A stretch of DNA of 64,000 nucleotides from Schauerella fraxinea. Its GTDB lineage: Bacteria > Pseudomonadota > Gammaproteobacteria > Burkholderiales > Burkholderiaceae_B. The stretch spans positions 248,001 through 312,000 of the forward strand of contig JAVDKL010000002.1 of assembly GCA_030849965.1 (NCBI GenBank), in the 5' to 3' direction. Shown here piece by piece: positions 46,428-56,213 of the stretch. Both the position numbers and the translations under genes were made by a program. The notes under the pieces are model-generated. The model searched no databases and was not told the DNA's origin. It was given only the letters and a program-made list of their open reading frames with translations. How positions within the stretch are numbered: position 1 is the stretch's first letter; every line of letters starts with the position of its first letter.

Positions 46428-46954
46428 TCGCGCGTGCCAATGATATCGAGGTCGGTCGCGGCAATGCGATCGAAATCGGCCGTGCCGACCAATCCGATGT
46501 CGACGGCATCATGGCCCTTCAACTTGCCAATGAGGTCAGCAACGGTGGCACGCTGTCGGCGAGTTTGCCCCGCGCGCGCCTCCACGCGATGCTGCATGCG
46601 ATGCCGCTGATGGTGGCGCGCGACCGCGGCCGCGTGGTCGGATTCTTGATGACGACCCCGCGCGAAATGAATAGCGATTTCGAGATTGTTCGCGCCACGT
46701 TCGACGCGTTTCCTGGGGCGCCCGACGCCTATCTTTACGGCCCGGTGTGCGTGGATGCGCAGTACCGCGGCCGCGGATTGGCGCAAGCGATGTTCGATGC
46801 CTTGCGCGCATTGCTGCCGGGGCGGCAAGGCATCCTCTTTATCCGCCGCGACAACGCCGCATCGCTCAACGCGCATGCGCGCATGGGCATGAACGAGGTG
46901 GCCGAATTTACGTTGAACGGTTCGGTGTTCGCGGTGTTGGCCTTCACGGGCTGA
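46424..46954 (+). CDS. GNAT family N-acetyltransferase
   Basis: A 176-residue acetyltransferase: [32 protein letters not shown], and the acetyl-CoA loop [21 protein letters not shown] (QxxGxG/A form), then [14 protein letters not shown]. Substrate unknown. The GTG at 46424 overlaps the recQ TGA (GTGA), so the two are co-translated, although no functional link is evident. Tandem repeats follow. Confidence 0.87.
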   Translation: MIARANDIEVGRGNAIEIGRADQSDVDGIMALQLANEVSNGGTLSASLPRARLHAMLHAMPLMVARDRGRVVGFLMTTPREMNSDFEIVRATFDAFPGAPDAYLYGPVCVDAQYRGRGLAQAMFDALRALLPGRQGILFIRRDNAASLNAHARMGMNEVAEFTLNGSVFAVLAFTG

Positions 46955-47023
46955 AGTAAAAGATTTGAGCGACGTCCCTTCGCGACGGTCGCTGGACTCG
47001 CGTGCCCTCGGCATGGCGGTTCT

Positions 47024-47139
47024 CGAGCCAATCAGCCGTTTACGCTGTGCTTCAAGCCCTGCAGGTCCGCACGCAGTGCTTCGAGCCACGCAGGCCCTCG
47101 CCCGCGTTTACGCCGTGCAGCGGCTCACCGCCGCCGCAC
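47024..47139. repeat. Degenerate 29-bp tandem repeat, about four copies
   Basis: Units start near 47024, 47053, 47082 and 47111 and share cgagcca or caagccc at the left and gtttac or gtgctt at the right. The period of 29 is clear between neighbouring copies though identity is only moderate. It fills the gap between the acetyltransferase and the ruvB stop codon; no gene is in it. Confidence 0.65.
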
Positions 47140-47144
47140 CACGC

Positions 47145-48212
47145 TCAACTGAACAGATCGCCCGCCAGGCCTTGCGCGGCAGGCGGGGTGAGTCCCAGGT
47201 GCCGCCAGGTGGTTTGTGTGGCCATGCGGCCGCGCGGCGTGCGTTGCAGATAGCCGTGCTGGATCAAATAGGGTTCGATCACATCCTCGATCGTGTCGCG
47301 CTCTTCGCCGATGGCGGCGGCAAGGCTGTCCACGCCTACCGGGCCGCCGTCGAATTTGTGAATGATGGCTTCGAGCAGTTTGCGGTCCATCAAATCCAGC
47401 CCTTGCGGATCCACTTCCAGCATCGCAAGCGCGGCGCGCGCCACATCGGTATCGATCACGCCAGCCGCCTTGACCTGCGCGTAATCGCGTACGCGGCGCA
47501 ACAGCCGATTGGCGATCCGGGGCGTGCCACGTGAACGGCGCGCAACCTCGGTGGCGCCTTCCGGTGTGAGCTCGACGTGCAGCAGGCCCGCGCTGCGTGT
47601 CACGATGCTGGCCAGATCGTCCGCCGAGTAAAACTCCAGCCGCGACACGATCCCGAAGCGGTCGCGCAACGGGTTGGTGAGCATGCCGGCACGCGTGGTG
47701 GCGCCGATGAGCGTAAAGGGCTGCAGATCGATCTTCACGCTGCGCGCGGCCGGGCCGTCGCCGATCAAAATATCGATCTGAAAGTCTTCCAATGCCGGAT
47801 AGAGGATTTCCTCCACCACAGGGGAGAGCCGGTGGATTTCATCGATGAACAGCACATCGTTTTTTTCGAGATTGGTGAGCAATGCCGCCAGGTCGCCCGG
47901 GCGCTCGAGCACCGGGCCCGAGGTTTGACGCAACTGCACGCCCATCTCGTGCGCCACGATATGCGCCAAGGTGGTTTTGCCCAAGCCCGGCGGACCGAAC
48001 AGCAGCACGTGGTCGAGCGACTCGCCGCGTTGTCGTGCGGCGGCGATGAAGATCTCGAGCTGCTCGCGCGCACGATGCTGGCCCACATACTCCTTGAGCA
48101 CCTTGGGGCGCAAGGCACGTTCGATCGACTCCTCGTTGGGCGAAGACGCTTGCGGAGTCACGAGCCGGACGGGATCCGGGAGTGACGAGAGGGAGTCGGA
48201 TTGAATGGGCAT
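47145..48212 (-). CDS. ruvB: Holliday junction helicase RuvB
   Basis: The hexameric AAA+ motor that drives branch migration with RuvA. The 355-residue protein has [19 protein letters not shown], Walker [34 protein letters not shown] (Walker B), [19 protein letters not shown] (sensor 1 and arginine finger region) and the C-terminal winged helix [17 protein letters not shown]. The ATG at 48212 is used. It is separated from ruvCA by an ammonia-lyase gene on the opposite strand, so it has its own promoter. Confidence 0.96.
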   Translation of the reverse strand: MPIQSDSLSSLPDPVRLVTPQASSPNEESIERALRPKVLKEYVGQHRAREQLEIFIAAARQRGESLDHVLLFGPPGLGKTTLAHIVAHEMGVQLRQTSGPVLERPGDLAALLTNLEKNDVLFIDEIHRLSPVVEEILYPALEDFQIDILIGDGPAARSVKIDLQPFTLIGATTRAGMLTNPLRDRFGIVSRLEFYSADDLASIVTRSAGLLHVELTPEGATEVARRSRGTPRIANRLLRRVRDYAQVKAAGVIDTDVARAALAMLEVDPQGLDLMDRKLLEAIIHKFDGGPVGVDSLAAAIGEERDTIEDVIEPYLIQHGYLQRTPRGRMATQTTWRHLGLTPPAAQGLAGDLFS

Positions 48213-48348
48213 GTACGGGAATCTTGGAGACAGGTTGCAGACCGCAAAGTGCGGCTGCGGCACAAATCGTACACCAGCAAGTGGGCGTCAAATGCGCCGG
48301 AATGTCCTATCATGCGCCCTTTGCCGCTCACTCGTTCAAGGATGCAAG

Positions 48349-49317
48349 ATGGTCTCAGCACTGCCCACCTTCGATGATGTCGTCGCCGCCAGCCAGCGCT
48401 TGGCCGGCGTGGCGCATCGCACGCCGGTATTGACCTCGCACACGGCCGATGCCCGTGCGGGCGCGTCGCTGTTTTTCAAATGCGAAAACTATCAGCGCAT
48501 GGGTGCATTCAAGTTTCGCGGCGGCTATAACGCGATCGCGAAGCTGAGTGAGGCGCAGCGCCGCGCAGGCGTGGTGACGTTTTCGTCCGGTAACCATGCG
48601 CAGGCGATCGCTCTGGCCGCGCAGATCCTGGGTGTGAAAGCTGTGATCATCATGCCGTTGGATGCCCCGGCCGCCAAGCGCGCCGCCACCGAAGGCTATG
48701 GCGGCGAAGTGGTTACCTACGATCGCTACAAGGAAGATCGCGAAGCCGTCGCGCGCCGCATCCAGGAAGAGCGTGGCATGACGTTGATCCCGCCGTACGA
48801 TCACGCGGATGTGGTGGCAGGCCAGGGCACGGCCGCACGCGAGCTCTTCGAAGACGTCGGCGAGCTCGATTATTTGTTTGTGTGCCTGGGCGGGGGCGGC
48901 TTGTTATCCGGCAGCGCGCTGGCCGCACGCGCGCTGAGCCCGAATTGCAAAGTGATCGGCGTCGAACCCGAAGCGGGCAACGACGGTCAGCAATCGTTTC
49001 GCAGCGGCAGCATCGTGCGTATCGACACGCCCAAGACGCTGGCCGACGGCGCAGCGACCACGCACCTGGGCAAGATCACGTTCGCACTGATCAAGGCGCA
49101 TGTGGACGACATCGTCACCGTCAGCGATGCACAGCTCGTCACCATGCTGCGGTTTTTTGCCGAGCGGATGAAGATGGTGGTCGAGCCCACGGGTTGCCTG
49201 GGTGCGGCGGCCGCCATGTCGGGCGATTTCCCGCTGGCCGGCAAGCGGGTAGGCATCATCATCAGCGGCGGCAACGTCGACCTGAAGAGCTACGGCGGGT
49301 TGTTGACCGGCGCGTGA
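48349..49317 (+). CDS. PLP-dependent threonine/serine or hydroxyaspartate ammonia-lyase
   Basis: A 322-residue fold-type II enzyme. KCENYQRMGAFKFRGGYNA holds the PLP lysine, TFSSGNHAQAIAL the phosphate-side residues, VCLGGGGLLSG the phosphate-binding glycine loop, and IISGGNVDL closes the site. The CENxQxxGAFKFRG form resembles L-threo-3-hydroxyaspartate dehydratase and serine racemase-like enzymes more than biosynthetic IlvA; there is no C-terminal ACT domain. AAGGATG precedes the ATG at 48349. It lies on the plus strand between ruvA and ruvB. Confidence 0.85.
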   Translation: MVSALPTFDDVVAASQRLAGVAHRTPVLTSHTADARAGASLFFKCENYQRMGAFKFRGGYNAIAKLSEAQRRAGVVTFSSGNHAQAIALAAQILGVKAVIIMPLDAPAAKRAATEGYGGEVVTYDRYKEDREAVARRIQEERGMTLIPPYDHADVVAGQGTAARELFEDVGELDYLFVCLGGGGLLSGSALAARALSPNCKVIGVEPEAGNDGQQSFRSGSIVRIDTPKTLADGAATTHLGKITFALIKAHVDDIVTVSDAQLVTMLRFFAERMKMVVEPTGCLGAAAAMSGDFPLAGKRVGIIISGGNVDLKSYGGLLTGA

Positions 49318-49336
49318 TCGACTACCGCGTGATGGA

Positions 49337-49909
49337 TTACCGCGCGAGCGCCTTCAACGCCGCGCGAATCCCCTCGGATACGCCGATATCTTCGGGCAAG
49401 GTTTTCAGCGCCCCTTGCGATTCGCGATCCGAGTAGCCCAGCGCCAACAAGGCATTGAGAATATCGGCGGCGTGGCTGTTGTGCGCATGCGGCGTGGCGC
49501 CGAGGTCTGCACCCAGCTTGCCGCGCATTTCGAGCAGCAACCGTTCGGCGGTTTTCTTGCCGATGCCGGGCACTTTCATCAGTCGGCCGGGCTCCTGCAG
49601 CGTGATGGCTTGCGCCAGATCGGCCACCGACATCCCCGACAATACCGAGAGCGCCGTGCGGGCGCCGATGCCGCTGACCTTCACCAGTTCGCGAAAGGTG
49701 GCGCGTTCGTTGGCGGTGGAGAAGCCGTACAGGATGTGCGCATCTTCACGCACGGTCAGATGGATGAACAGCGTGACCTGCGCGCCGGTATCCGGCAAGG
49801 CGTACAAGGTGCTCATCGGCACGTCGATGTCGTAGCCGATGCCGTTGACGTCCACGCACACGGTAGGCGGGAGCTTTTCGATCAGCTTGCCGGTAATACG
49901 TCCAATCAT
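49337..49909 (-). CDS. ruvA: Holliday junction DNA-binding protein RuvA
   Basis: A 190-residue tetrameric protein that binds four-way junctions and directs RuvB. The N-terminal OB domain starts [30 protein letters not shown], two helix-hairpin-helix motifs follow ([15 protein letters not shown] and [16 protein letters not shown]), and domain III at the end ([15 protein letters not shown]) contacts RuvB. The ATG at 49909 is used; an open frame upstream is not similar. It lies 46 bases after ruvC. Confidence 0.96.
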   Translation of the reverse strand: MIGRITGKLIEKLPPTVCVDVNGIGYDIDVPMSTLYALPDTGAQVTLFIHLTVREDAHILYGFSTANERATFRELVKVSGIGARTALSVLSGMSVADLAQAITLQEPGRLMKVPGIGKKTAERLLLEMRGKLGADLGATPHAHNSHAADILNALLALGYSDRESQGALKTLPEDIGVSEGIRAALKALAR

Positions 49910-49955
49910 GGTTGATCCGATTGAGGCCCAAGGCCGTAAACAAAAATGCCGCGCG

Positions 49956-50504
49956 TCAAGCGTCGACGATGCGGCCGCCACGCAGACGGCTGCGGCCCGC
50001 GCCCAGCAAGGCGCCCATTTTTTCGAGGCGCGCCGTGACCGGACCCATGTGGGCGTGGCACATGGCGCACGCCAACGCATCGGCCGAGTCGGGCGCGGGT
50101 AAGCCATTCAGGTTGAGCAATCGCTGCACCATCGCCTGCACCTGCGGCTTGGCCGCTCGGCCGCTGCCCACCACCGATTTTTTGATTTGCAGCGCCGTGT
50201 ACTCGTGCACATCGAGTTCGGCATCCGCCAGCGCGCACAATGCCGCGCCGCGCGCCTGGCCCAGCAGGAGGGTGGACGCGGGGTTGGTATTCAGAAAGAC
50301 GATTTCGAGGGCGGCGATATCGGGACGCGTGTCGCGCGCAATGTCGCGCACGCTGTCCAGGATGACCTTCAGGCGTTTGGCCAGGCTTTGTTCGGTGGGC
50401 ACCACGATCGTCCCGCTGGCCACGTACCGCATGCGCGGTCCGTCGACATCGATCACACCGAAGCCGGTGCGGCGCAGACCAGGATCGATGCCGAGGATAC
50501 GCAT
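49956..50504 (-). CDS. ruvC: Holliday junction endonuclease RuvC
   Basis: A 182-residue resolvase cutting junctions made by RuvAB. The RNase H-like fold carries catalytic carboxylates in [15 protein letters not shown] (Asp7), [22 protein letters not shown] (Glu) and the C-terminal [14 protein letters not shown] (Asp/Asp/His region). The ATG at 50504 overlaps the purH stop by one base (TGATG), so the genes are translationally coupled. Confidence 0.96.
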   Translation of the reverse strand: MRILGIDPGLRRTGFGVIDVDGPRMRYVASGTIVVPTEQSLAKRLKVILDSVRDIARDTRPDIAALEIVFLNTNPASTLLLGQARGAALCALADAELDVHEYTALQIKKSVVGSGRAAKPQVQAMVQRLLNLNGLPAPDSADALACAMCHAHMGPVTARLEKMGALLGAGRSRLRGGRIVDA

Positions 50505-52096
50505 CAGTGACGGAAGTGGCGCGTACCGGTCAGCACCATGGCGATGCCCTGCTCGTCGGCGGCGGCGATGACTTCATCGTCACGCACGCTGCCGCCCGGC
50601 TGGATCACGCACTTGGCGCCGGCGGCGACCACGACGTCCAGGCCGTCGCGGAACGGGAAGAACGCATCCGACGCCACGGCCGAACCGGTCAACGTGAGGC
50701 CGGCGTTTTCAGCCTTGATCGAGGCAATGCGAGCCGAATCGATGCGGCTCATCTGGCCGGCGCCCACGCCGAGCGTCATGCCGCCGCCCACGAACACGAT
50801 GGCGTTGGACTTGACGAACTTGGCGACCTTCCAGGCAAACATCAGGTCGTTCATTTGTTCGTCGGTCGGCTGCACGCGCGTCACCACCTTCAGCGATTCG
50901 CGCGGCACATGAAACGCGTCGGGCGTCTGCACCAACCAACCGCCGCCGATGCGCTTGACGTCGAAGGCGTTCTGACCGGCGCCGGTGGGCACTTCCAGCA
51001 CCCGGACGTTTTTCTTGGCGGCCAGAATGGCGAGCGCCGCGCCGTCATACGACGGGGCGAGCAGCACTTCGACGAACTGGCTGGACACGGCCTCGGCCGT
51101 TGCGGCGTCCACCGGACGGTTGAAGGCGATGATCCCGCCGAAGGCCGAAGTCGGGTCGGTCTTGAAGGCTTTGTCGTAAGCGGCGCGCGGGCTCTCGGCC
51201 ACGGCGACGCCGCAGGGGTTGGCATGCTTGACGATCACGCAGGCAGTGGCATCGAACGAGCGCACGCATTCCCAGGCCGCGTCGGCATCGGCGATGTTGT
51301 TGTACGAAAGTTCCTTGCCCTGCAACTGGCGATAGTTGCCCAGCAAACCGGCGGCGCGGTTGCTGTCGACGTAGAACGCCGCCGACTGGTGCGGGTTCTC
51401 GCCATAGCGCAAGGTTTGCTCTTGCGTCAGTTGCACGGTGAGCGTGCGGGGCCATGCGGTTTGTGCGGGTGCGGCGTCTTGCGCGGGCGCAGCATCGGCC
51501 AGGCTCGTCATATAGCCGGCAATGGCGCCGTCGTACGACGCAGTATGGGCGTACACCTTGGCGGCCAGCGCCAGGCGCAATGCATATGAGGTTTTGCCGC
51601 CATCGGCGTCCATCTCGGCCAGCACGCGCGAGTAGTCGATCGGATCGATCACGACCGTCACGCCGCCTGCGTCGGTGCCGTGGTTCTTGGCGGCGGCGCG
51701 CAACATGGCCGGGCCGCCGATGTCGATGTTCTCGATCGCGTCGGCGAACGTGCAGCCGGGGCGCGCGATGGTTTCGCGGAACGGATACAGGTTGACCACC
51801 AGCATATCGATGCGATCGATGCCGTGCTCGGCGATCGTCTCCAAATGCGCGGCGCTGTCGCGGCGCGCCAGCAGTCCACCGTGAATCTTCGGGTGCAGCG
51901 TTTTCACGCGGCCGTCGAGGATCTCCGGTTGACCCGTGTGGGTCGCCACTTCGGTCACATCCAGACCGGCTTCAGCCAGCAGTTTCGCCGTGCCTCCCGT
52001 CGAAAGAAGTCGGACGCCGCGCGATGCCAGGGCACGCGCGAACTCAAGGATTCCGGTCTTGTCGGAGACGGAAAGCAGGGCGGTTTCGATTTTCAT
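50504..52096 (-). CDS. purH: AICAR transformylase/IMP cyclohydrolase
   Basis: A bifunctional 530-residue enzyme for the last two steps to IMP. The N-terminal IMP cyclohydrolase (MGS-like) domain shows [48 protein letters not shown]; the C-terminal transformylase shows [45 protein letters not shown] and [11 protein letters not shown]. The length and both domains are complete. It is downstream of fis and upstream of ruvC in one reverse-strand run. Confidence 0.97.
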   Translation of the reverse strand: MKIETALLSVSDKTGILEFARALASRGVRLLSTGGTAKLLAEAGLDVTEVATHTGQPEILDGRVKTLHPKIHGGLLARRDSAAHLETIAEHGIDRIDMLVVNLYPFRETIARPGCTFADAIENIDIGGPAMLRAAAKNHGTDAGGVTVVIDPIDYSRVLAEMDADGGKTSYALRLALAAKVYAHTASYDGAIAGYMTSLADAAPAQDAAPAQTAWPRTLTVQLTQEQTLRYGENPHQSAAFYVDSNRAAGLLGNYRQLQGKELSYNNIADADAAWECVRSFDATACVIVKHANPCGVAVAESPRAAYDKAFKTDPTSAFGGIIAFNRPVDAATAEAVSSQFVEVLLAPSYDGAALAILAAKKNVRVLEVPTGAGQNAFDVKRIGGGWLVQTPDAFHVPRESLKVVTRVQPTDEQMNDLMFAWKVAKFVKSNAIVFVGGGMTLGVGAGQMSRIDSARIASIKAENAGLTLTGSAVASDAFFPFRDGLDVVVAAGAKCVIQPGGSVRDDEVIAAADEQGIAMVLTGTRHFRH

Positions 52097-52175
52097 GAAG
52101 GGGGCTGAAGAAGCGGCGATTCAAAAAGGAAGGGCGCGGACTGCGGCGCAATGGCCGCAGGGGCGGTGATGGGGG

Positions 52176-52415
52176 CTAGATCTGGATGTTGTGCGCGAGC
52201 AATTTCTTGCGCAACGTATTGCGCGTGATGCCCAGCATTTCGGAGGCGCGCGACTGATTGCCGGCGGCACGCTCGAGCGCAACTTCCAGCACGGGGCGTT
52301 CGACGCATCGCATGACCATTTCCCACATATCGTGCGGTTCGGAGTCACCGAGGTCTTCGAAGTAGCGCTCCAGGCTGGCACGCACGCAATCTTCCAGGAC
52401 GTCTTTCTTGCTCAT
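52176..52415 (-). CDS. fis: DNA-binding protein Fis
   Basis: A 79-residue Fis-type nucleoid protein: SKKDVLEDCVRASLERYFEDL, then PVLEVALERAAGNQSRASEMLGITRNTLRKKL, the C-terminal helix-turn-helix. It lacks the extended N-terminal beta-hairpin of E. coli Fis (98 residues), as is usual in betaproteobacteria, so its effects on recombinases may differ. It sits 59 bases after dusB, the classic dusB-fis operon arrangement. Confidence 0.94.
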   Translation of the reverse strand: MSKKDVLEDCVRASLERYFEDLGDSEPHDMWEMVMRCVERPVLEVALERAAGNQSRASEMLGITRNTLRKKLLAHNIQI

Positions 52416-52474
52416 TTTTAATACAGATCTTTTTTTGTTCGTTCAGGGGGTACTCGGCATGACGCCACCCGGCG

Positions 52475-53524
52475 TCATGCCGCCAACGATTCGACCGCCG
52501 GGGCCTGCCGGATCGGATCCGGTTGGCGCGCCAATTGGCTAAACCATTGCTCGACCGCGTGGTACTGCTCCACGGTCGATTCCATCGTGTTCATCGATGC
52601 ACAGAATTCAACGCCGCCGGGCAAGCTCTCGACATACCAGCCGATATGCTTGCGCGCCGATCGGACGCCTGTGAATTCGCCATAAAAACGGTAGTGATCG
52701 TCGAGATGCTCGAGCAATAAATCGCGCATGTCGACGTAGGACGGCGGGGGCGGGATCATACCCGTTTGCAGGAAAGCGTCGACCTCGCGGAAAATCCAAG
52801 GCCGGCCCTGTGCCGCGCGTCCGATCATGACGGCGTCGGCGCCAGTGTAATCGAGGACGGCCCGTGCCTTGGCCGGCGAATCGATATCGCCGTTGGCAAC
52901 GACGGGAATACGCAACGCTGCCTTGACAGCACGGATGGTTTCGTACTCGGCTTCGCCGGTGTACATATCGGCGCGGGTGCGGCCATGCAAGGTGAGGGCG
53001 GCGATGCCGGCGTCTTCAGCCAGGCGGGCCACGCGCAAGGCGTTGCGGCTTTCGCGATCCCAGCCGGTGCGGGTTTTCAGCGTTACTGGCACGCCCAATG
53101 GCGTGCACGCGCCGACGACCGCGTCCAGAATGCGTGCAATCTGGTCTTCGTGGCGCAGTAGCGCCGAGCCAGAGGCCACGTTGCACACCTTCTTGACCGG
53201 ACAGCCCATATTGATGTCGATGATCCGCGCGCCTTTGGACACGTTGAACACGGCGGCTTCGGCCATCATCTGCGGATCGGCGCCGGCGATCTGTACCGAC
53301 ACCGGATCGATTTCGCCTTCATGGTCCAGACGTCGCGACGTTTTGACGCTGTCCCACAATTTTTTGTTGCTGGCGGCCATTTCCGACACGGCATAGCCCG
53401 CGCCCAGTCGCTTGCACAACTGGCGAAATGGCCGGTCCGTCACACCCGCCATGGGGGCGACGAACACGTTATTGGTGAGGGACCATTGACCGATGCGCAT
53501 GGGCTGCAGTTTAACCGCCGCCAT
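52475..53524 (-). CDS. dusB: tRNA-dihydrouridine synthase B
   Basis: A 349-residue FMN enzyme that reduces uridine to dihydrouridine in tRNA. FVAPMAGVTDRPFRQLCKRLGAG, VQIAGADPQMMAEAA, DINMGCPVKKVCNVASGSALL (catalytic cysteine), TLHGRTRADMYTGEA, and ANGDIDSPAKARAVL with GADAVMIGRAAQGRPWIF are family blocks. It precedes fis. An alternative ATG lies eight codons further in; the first has an ATAGGG site upstream. Confidence 0.96.
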   Translation of the reverse strand: MAAVKLQPMRIGQWSLTNNVFVAPMAGVTDRPFRQLCKRLGAGYAVSEMAASNKKLWDSVKTSRRLDHEGEIDPVSVQIAGADPQMMAEAAVFNVSKGARIIDINMGCPVKKVCNVASGSALLRHEDQIARILDAVVGACTPLGVPVTLKTRTGWDRESRNALRVARLAEDAGIAALTLHGRTRADMYTGEAEYETIRAVKAALRIPVVANGDIDSPAKARAVLDYTGADAVMIGRAAQGRPWIFREVDAFLQTGMIPPPPSYVDMRDLLLEHLDDHYRFYGEFTGVRSARKHIGWYVESLPGGVEFCASMNTMESTVEQYHAVEQWFSQLARQPDPIRQAPAVESLAA

Positions 53525-53586
53525 TCGGCCCTATTTCCATCGACACAATTTTTATCGTCGGAAAGAAGAGGGATGACGCCTATCGG

Positions 53587-54735
53587 CTACGCCCGGCGGC
53601 CAAAAAGCAGATGGCGCGCAAGCGGGCGACGCAGCGTGGCCGATAGATCCAGGGCCAGCAGTGCCGCGCCGCAAGCGTGTTCGACGGGCGCCATACCGGT
53701 GGCGAAGGCGCGCGGCATCAGGTCGGTGAGCCCGGCAGTGGTCCAGCGATCGGCCCGGCGCGCTTCGGCAAAGCGCTTGAGGATGCCGTCCAGCGGTATC
53801 GCCGGCACGGCTTGCCAAGGTGACAGCGCGATGGACAAAGCCGCCGCGTCGCGCAAACCCAGATTGAGCCCCTGGCCGGCCACCGGATGCAGACTTTGCG
53901 CGGCGTTGCCGATGGTGACCACCCGGCCCTCGACCTGCTCGCGGCGCATCGAAAGCGCCAAGGGAAACACGTGACGGTCGCCGCTGACCGTGAGCGTGCC
54001 CATCCGCGTGCCGTAGGCTGCATTGAGGGCGGCACCGAAATCGTGCGCGTCCATCGCTTGCAGGGCGGCCGCATGCGCCGGGGCGCAACACCACACCACG
54101 CTGTAGCCGCCGGCGATCTCGGGGTGCGGCAGCAATGCCAGGGGACCGCCCTGGGTGAATCGCTCCCATGCCCAGCCGGCCCGGGGCAGCGATGCGCGGG
54201 CCGTGGCGAGCACGGCGTGTTGGCCGTAATCGCGTTTGACGTCGTCACGGGCGCGGCCGTCGCATTGGATGGCCAGTGCCGCGCGCAGGCGGTTGTCGCC
54301 CTGAATGATATCGACACCGTCGCGGTTCGATTGCTCGACCTTCGCTGGGCCGCGCGCCAGCACCGTGACGCCGCTTGCCGCCAGGCGCTGCGACAGCGCG
54401 TCGTGCAGTGCGGCGTAGGCCGTCACGTAGCCGAGCGCCGGCACGCCGAAGTCGTCATGCCGGATAACCGCCCGGCCCAGGCGCCCGCGTTGCGACACAT
54501 GGATGGTGTCGATCGTGGCCGTTCGGGCGGGCCAGGCAGCGAGCCCATCCAACAGCACGCGGCTGCCGTGGTTCATCGCCAAGACGCGCGGGTCGTCACT
54601 GGCCGCAGCCGGCGCAGGCGTAGCTGTCAGGAGGGCGATACGGGTGGGATCGGCCGCATGGGCGGCCAAAAGCAGGGCCATCGTCTGGCCCACCGGGCCG
54701 CCGCCCAGGATTGCAATGTCGTAGTCGGACGTCAT
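53587..54735 (-). CDS. ubiH: UbiH/UbiF/VisC-type FAD monooxygenase
   Basis: A 382-residue flavoprotein hydroxylase probably acting on the ubiquinone ring. GxGxxG loop DIAILGGGPVGQTMALLLA at 5-23, DDPRVLAMNHGSRVLLDGL (the UbiH-family DxR region), and the C-terminal RVVTIGNAAQSLHPVAGQGLNLGLRDAA. The exact hydroxylation position cannot be read from sequence, so the gene symbol is by family. The ATG at 54735 is used. It heads the run ubiH-dusB-fis-purH-ruvC-ruvA. Confidence 0.85.
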   Translation of the reverse strand: MTSDYDIAILGGGPVGQTMALLLAAHAADPTRIALLTATPAPAAASDDPRVLAMNHGSRVLLDGLAAWPARTATIDTIHVSQRGRLGRAVIRHDDFGVPALGYVTAYAALHDALSQRLAASGVTVLARGPAKVEQSNRDGVDIIQGDNRLRAALAIQCDGRARDDVKRDYGQHAVLATARASLPRAGWAWERFTQGGPLALLPHPEIAGGYSVVWCCAPAHAAALQAMDAHDFGAALNAAYGTRMGTLTVSGDRHVFPLALSMRREQVEGRVVTIGNAAQSLHPVAGQGLNLGLRDAAALSIALSPWQAVPAIPLDGILKRFAEARRADRWTTAGLTDLMPRAFATGMAPVEHACGAALLALDLSATLRRPLARHLLFGRRA

Positions 54736-54814
54736 GAGGCATTCTAGCGTCTCCCCGCTACAATGCCCGCTCGCCCGCAGCCTCGGGCCAACGCTCAACA
54801 TCCGGTGTCTGCCC

Positions 54815-55264
54815 ATGTCGCAAACCGCCACGCTCGCCACCTCGGCGCCCGCGCCTCGAAGCAAAGTCGTGGCCGGTCTGCTGGCCTGTTTTCTGGGAGC
54901 CTTCGGCGCGCATTGGTGGTATCTCGGCCGGCGCGGGGCGTGGGGCTTTACGCTCTTCACCGCGCTTTGCCTGGCATGGTCGACGCAGTTTCCCGTGTGG
55001 TGGGACAGCCCCGCCTTCTTTCTCGTTTTCATTCCCATGATCGAGGGGTTCATCGAAGGTGTGGTGGTCTGCCTTTTCACGGACGAGAAGTTCGACCGGT
55101 TGTTCAATCGCGGGCGGGCACCGGCCGCTGCAACAGGGTGGGGGCCGGTACTGGTCGCCATCCTGACCACGCTGGTGGGCGCCACCGTGGGCATGTTCGG
55201 GATCGCGATGGTCGTGGTTTACGTGTACACCGCCATGGGCTGGCTCGATGGCTTGGTGCTGTAG
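54815..55264 (+). CDS. TM2-domain membrane protein
   Basis: A 149-residue inner-membrane protein. KVVAGLLACFLGAFGAHWWYLGRRGAWGF matches the TM2 domain (two close helices with GxFGxHxxYLG between them), followed by a further hydrophobic segment and, after a polar loop, a final long helix. Function unknown. It is divergent from ubiH. The ATG at 54815 is chosen because upstream codons lack family similarity. Confidence 0.82.
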   Translation: MSQTATLATSAPAPRSKVVAGLLACFLGAFGAHWWYLGRRGAWGFTLFTALCLAWSTQFPVWWDSPAFFLVFIPMIEGFIEGVVVCLFTDEKFDRLFNRGRAPAAATGWGPVLVAILTTLVGATVGMFGIAMVVVYVYTAMGWLDGLVL

Positions 55265-55804
55265 GCCGCGGGGTAACCACAAGTCGTCACACCTTGATCT
55301 GTCGATAACCTCGCTCAAAGTATTGCCATCCGCCTGCCAACACGTTAGACTTAACATTCTTCGATTTCAGGGGTGTTCGTGTGAATACCGATTCCGGCGA
55401 CAGTTGTAGTCGATCTTTTTTCGACGTCGCTGCCTGACAGGGTTTGCAGATCACCAGTCTGTCATGCCCTGTCTAAGCAGGGTGTGGTGGATGTCTATCA
55501 AGTTGTGCAGCGTTCGACTTAGGTCGGGCGCATGCGGATCAGCAGCGCAGCGCAGTCATATGGCTTGCGCGCACTGAGCCAGGCTTGTCTTTTTGGGTTG
55601 CTCTTTGAGTGAGTGCGCCGTACGATGCGCTGGTTGTTGACCAGATCGTTGCCGAGCCGTATTCGCCGCCCAGCATCTTCTCCACCGTTTTCGCCTTTTA
55701 GTGCCAGTGAGTGTTCGTGCGCGCATGCTTAGTGCGTGTCGGATACCGTTGGCGACGGTGCTCGCGCGTCCTTCCCGATTACTGTTTACTCATCAGGAGG
55801 CTCT
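55265..55804 (+). other. 540-bp non-coding region with a candidate promoter
   Basis: Between the TM2 gene and the next gene no convincing coding frame is found. A small hairpin (GCCCTG/CAGGGT) is at 55466-55483. At 55637-55665 TTGACC and TATTCG are 17 bases apart, a reasonable promoter, which would give a leader of about 135 bases before the ATG at 55805. AGGAGG precedes that ATG. A 37-codon frame from 55463 has no ribosome-binding site and is not listed. Confidence 0.45.
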
Positions 55805-56143
55805 ATGCGTATATTCGATCTCTTTCTCCGCCGTGCCGGCGTTGATCGTGCGACCGCCATGAGTCGGCGTCGCTCGAGTTCGAGCCTGATCCTGGAATGC
55901 CCCCGTACTGAGCTGGGCAATCTGCGCAAGCAAATCTGCCTCGATTTTCAGGCGGCTGGTTTGGATGTGTCGCAATTTCAGGTCGACCATAGCGGTCAAT
56001 CGGAACTGGCGTCGGCCCGCATCACGGTCAATTGCCCGCCAGAGCTGCGTGGCGCGCTGATGACGCAGGCCAAGCGCCTGAGCGACAATCCCGACGTGCG
56101 TCACGTGCAGTTCGGTCAGGTGCGTCGACCGACTGCTGTGTAA
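55805..56143 (+). CDS. Small protein resembling the MgtC C-terminal domain
   Basis: A 112-residue soluble protein: basic leader (MRIFDLFLRRAG, then several Arg and Ser), and a ferredoxin-like alpha/beta domain from about residue 28 with SLILECPRTELGNLRKQI, FQVDHSGQSELASARITVNC and AKRLSDNPDVRHVQFG. The pattern (strand, helix, two strands, helix, strand) and the ARITV...P.VR.V.F ends resemble the ACT-like C-terminal domain of MgtC, but there are no membrane helices. This is a weak by-eye match. AGGAGG supports the start, and a perfect terminator follows. Confidence 0.62.
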   Translation: MRIFDLFLRRAGVDRATAMSRRRSSSSLILECPRTELGNLRKQICLDFQAAGLDVSQFQVDHSGQSELASARITVNCPPELRGALMTQAKRLSDNPDVRHVQFGQVRRPTAV

Positions 56144-56165
56144 AACCGCTTAGTCACTACAATAG

Positions 56166-56195
56166 AGGGCGATGCCGACGCATCGCCCTTTTTTT
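56166..56195 (+). terminator. Intrinsic terminator
   Basis: AGGGCGATGC pairs perfectly with GCATCGCCCT around CGAC, followed by seven T. It ends the small-protein transcript 22 bases after its stop codon and just before the CtaG gene. Confidence 0.95.
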
Positions 56196-56213
56196 CGCTT
56201 GGGCTTATGACGG

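Noticed and set aside
55463-55576. A 37-codon frame in the leader of the MgtC-C-like gene
   Set aside because: No ribosome-binding site and no composition suggesting a regulatory leader peptide.
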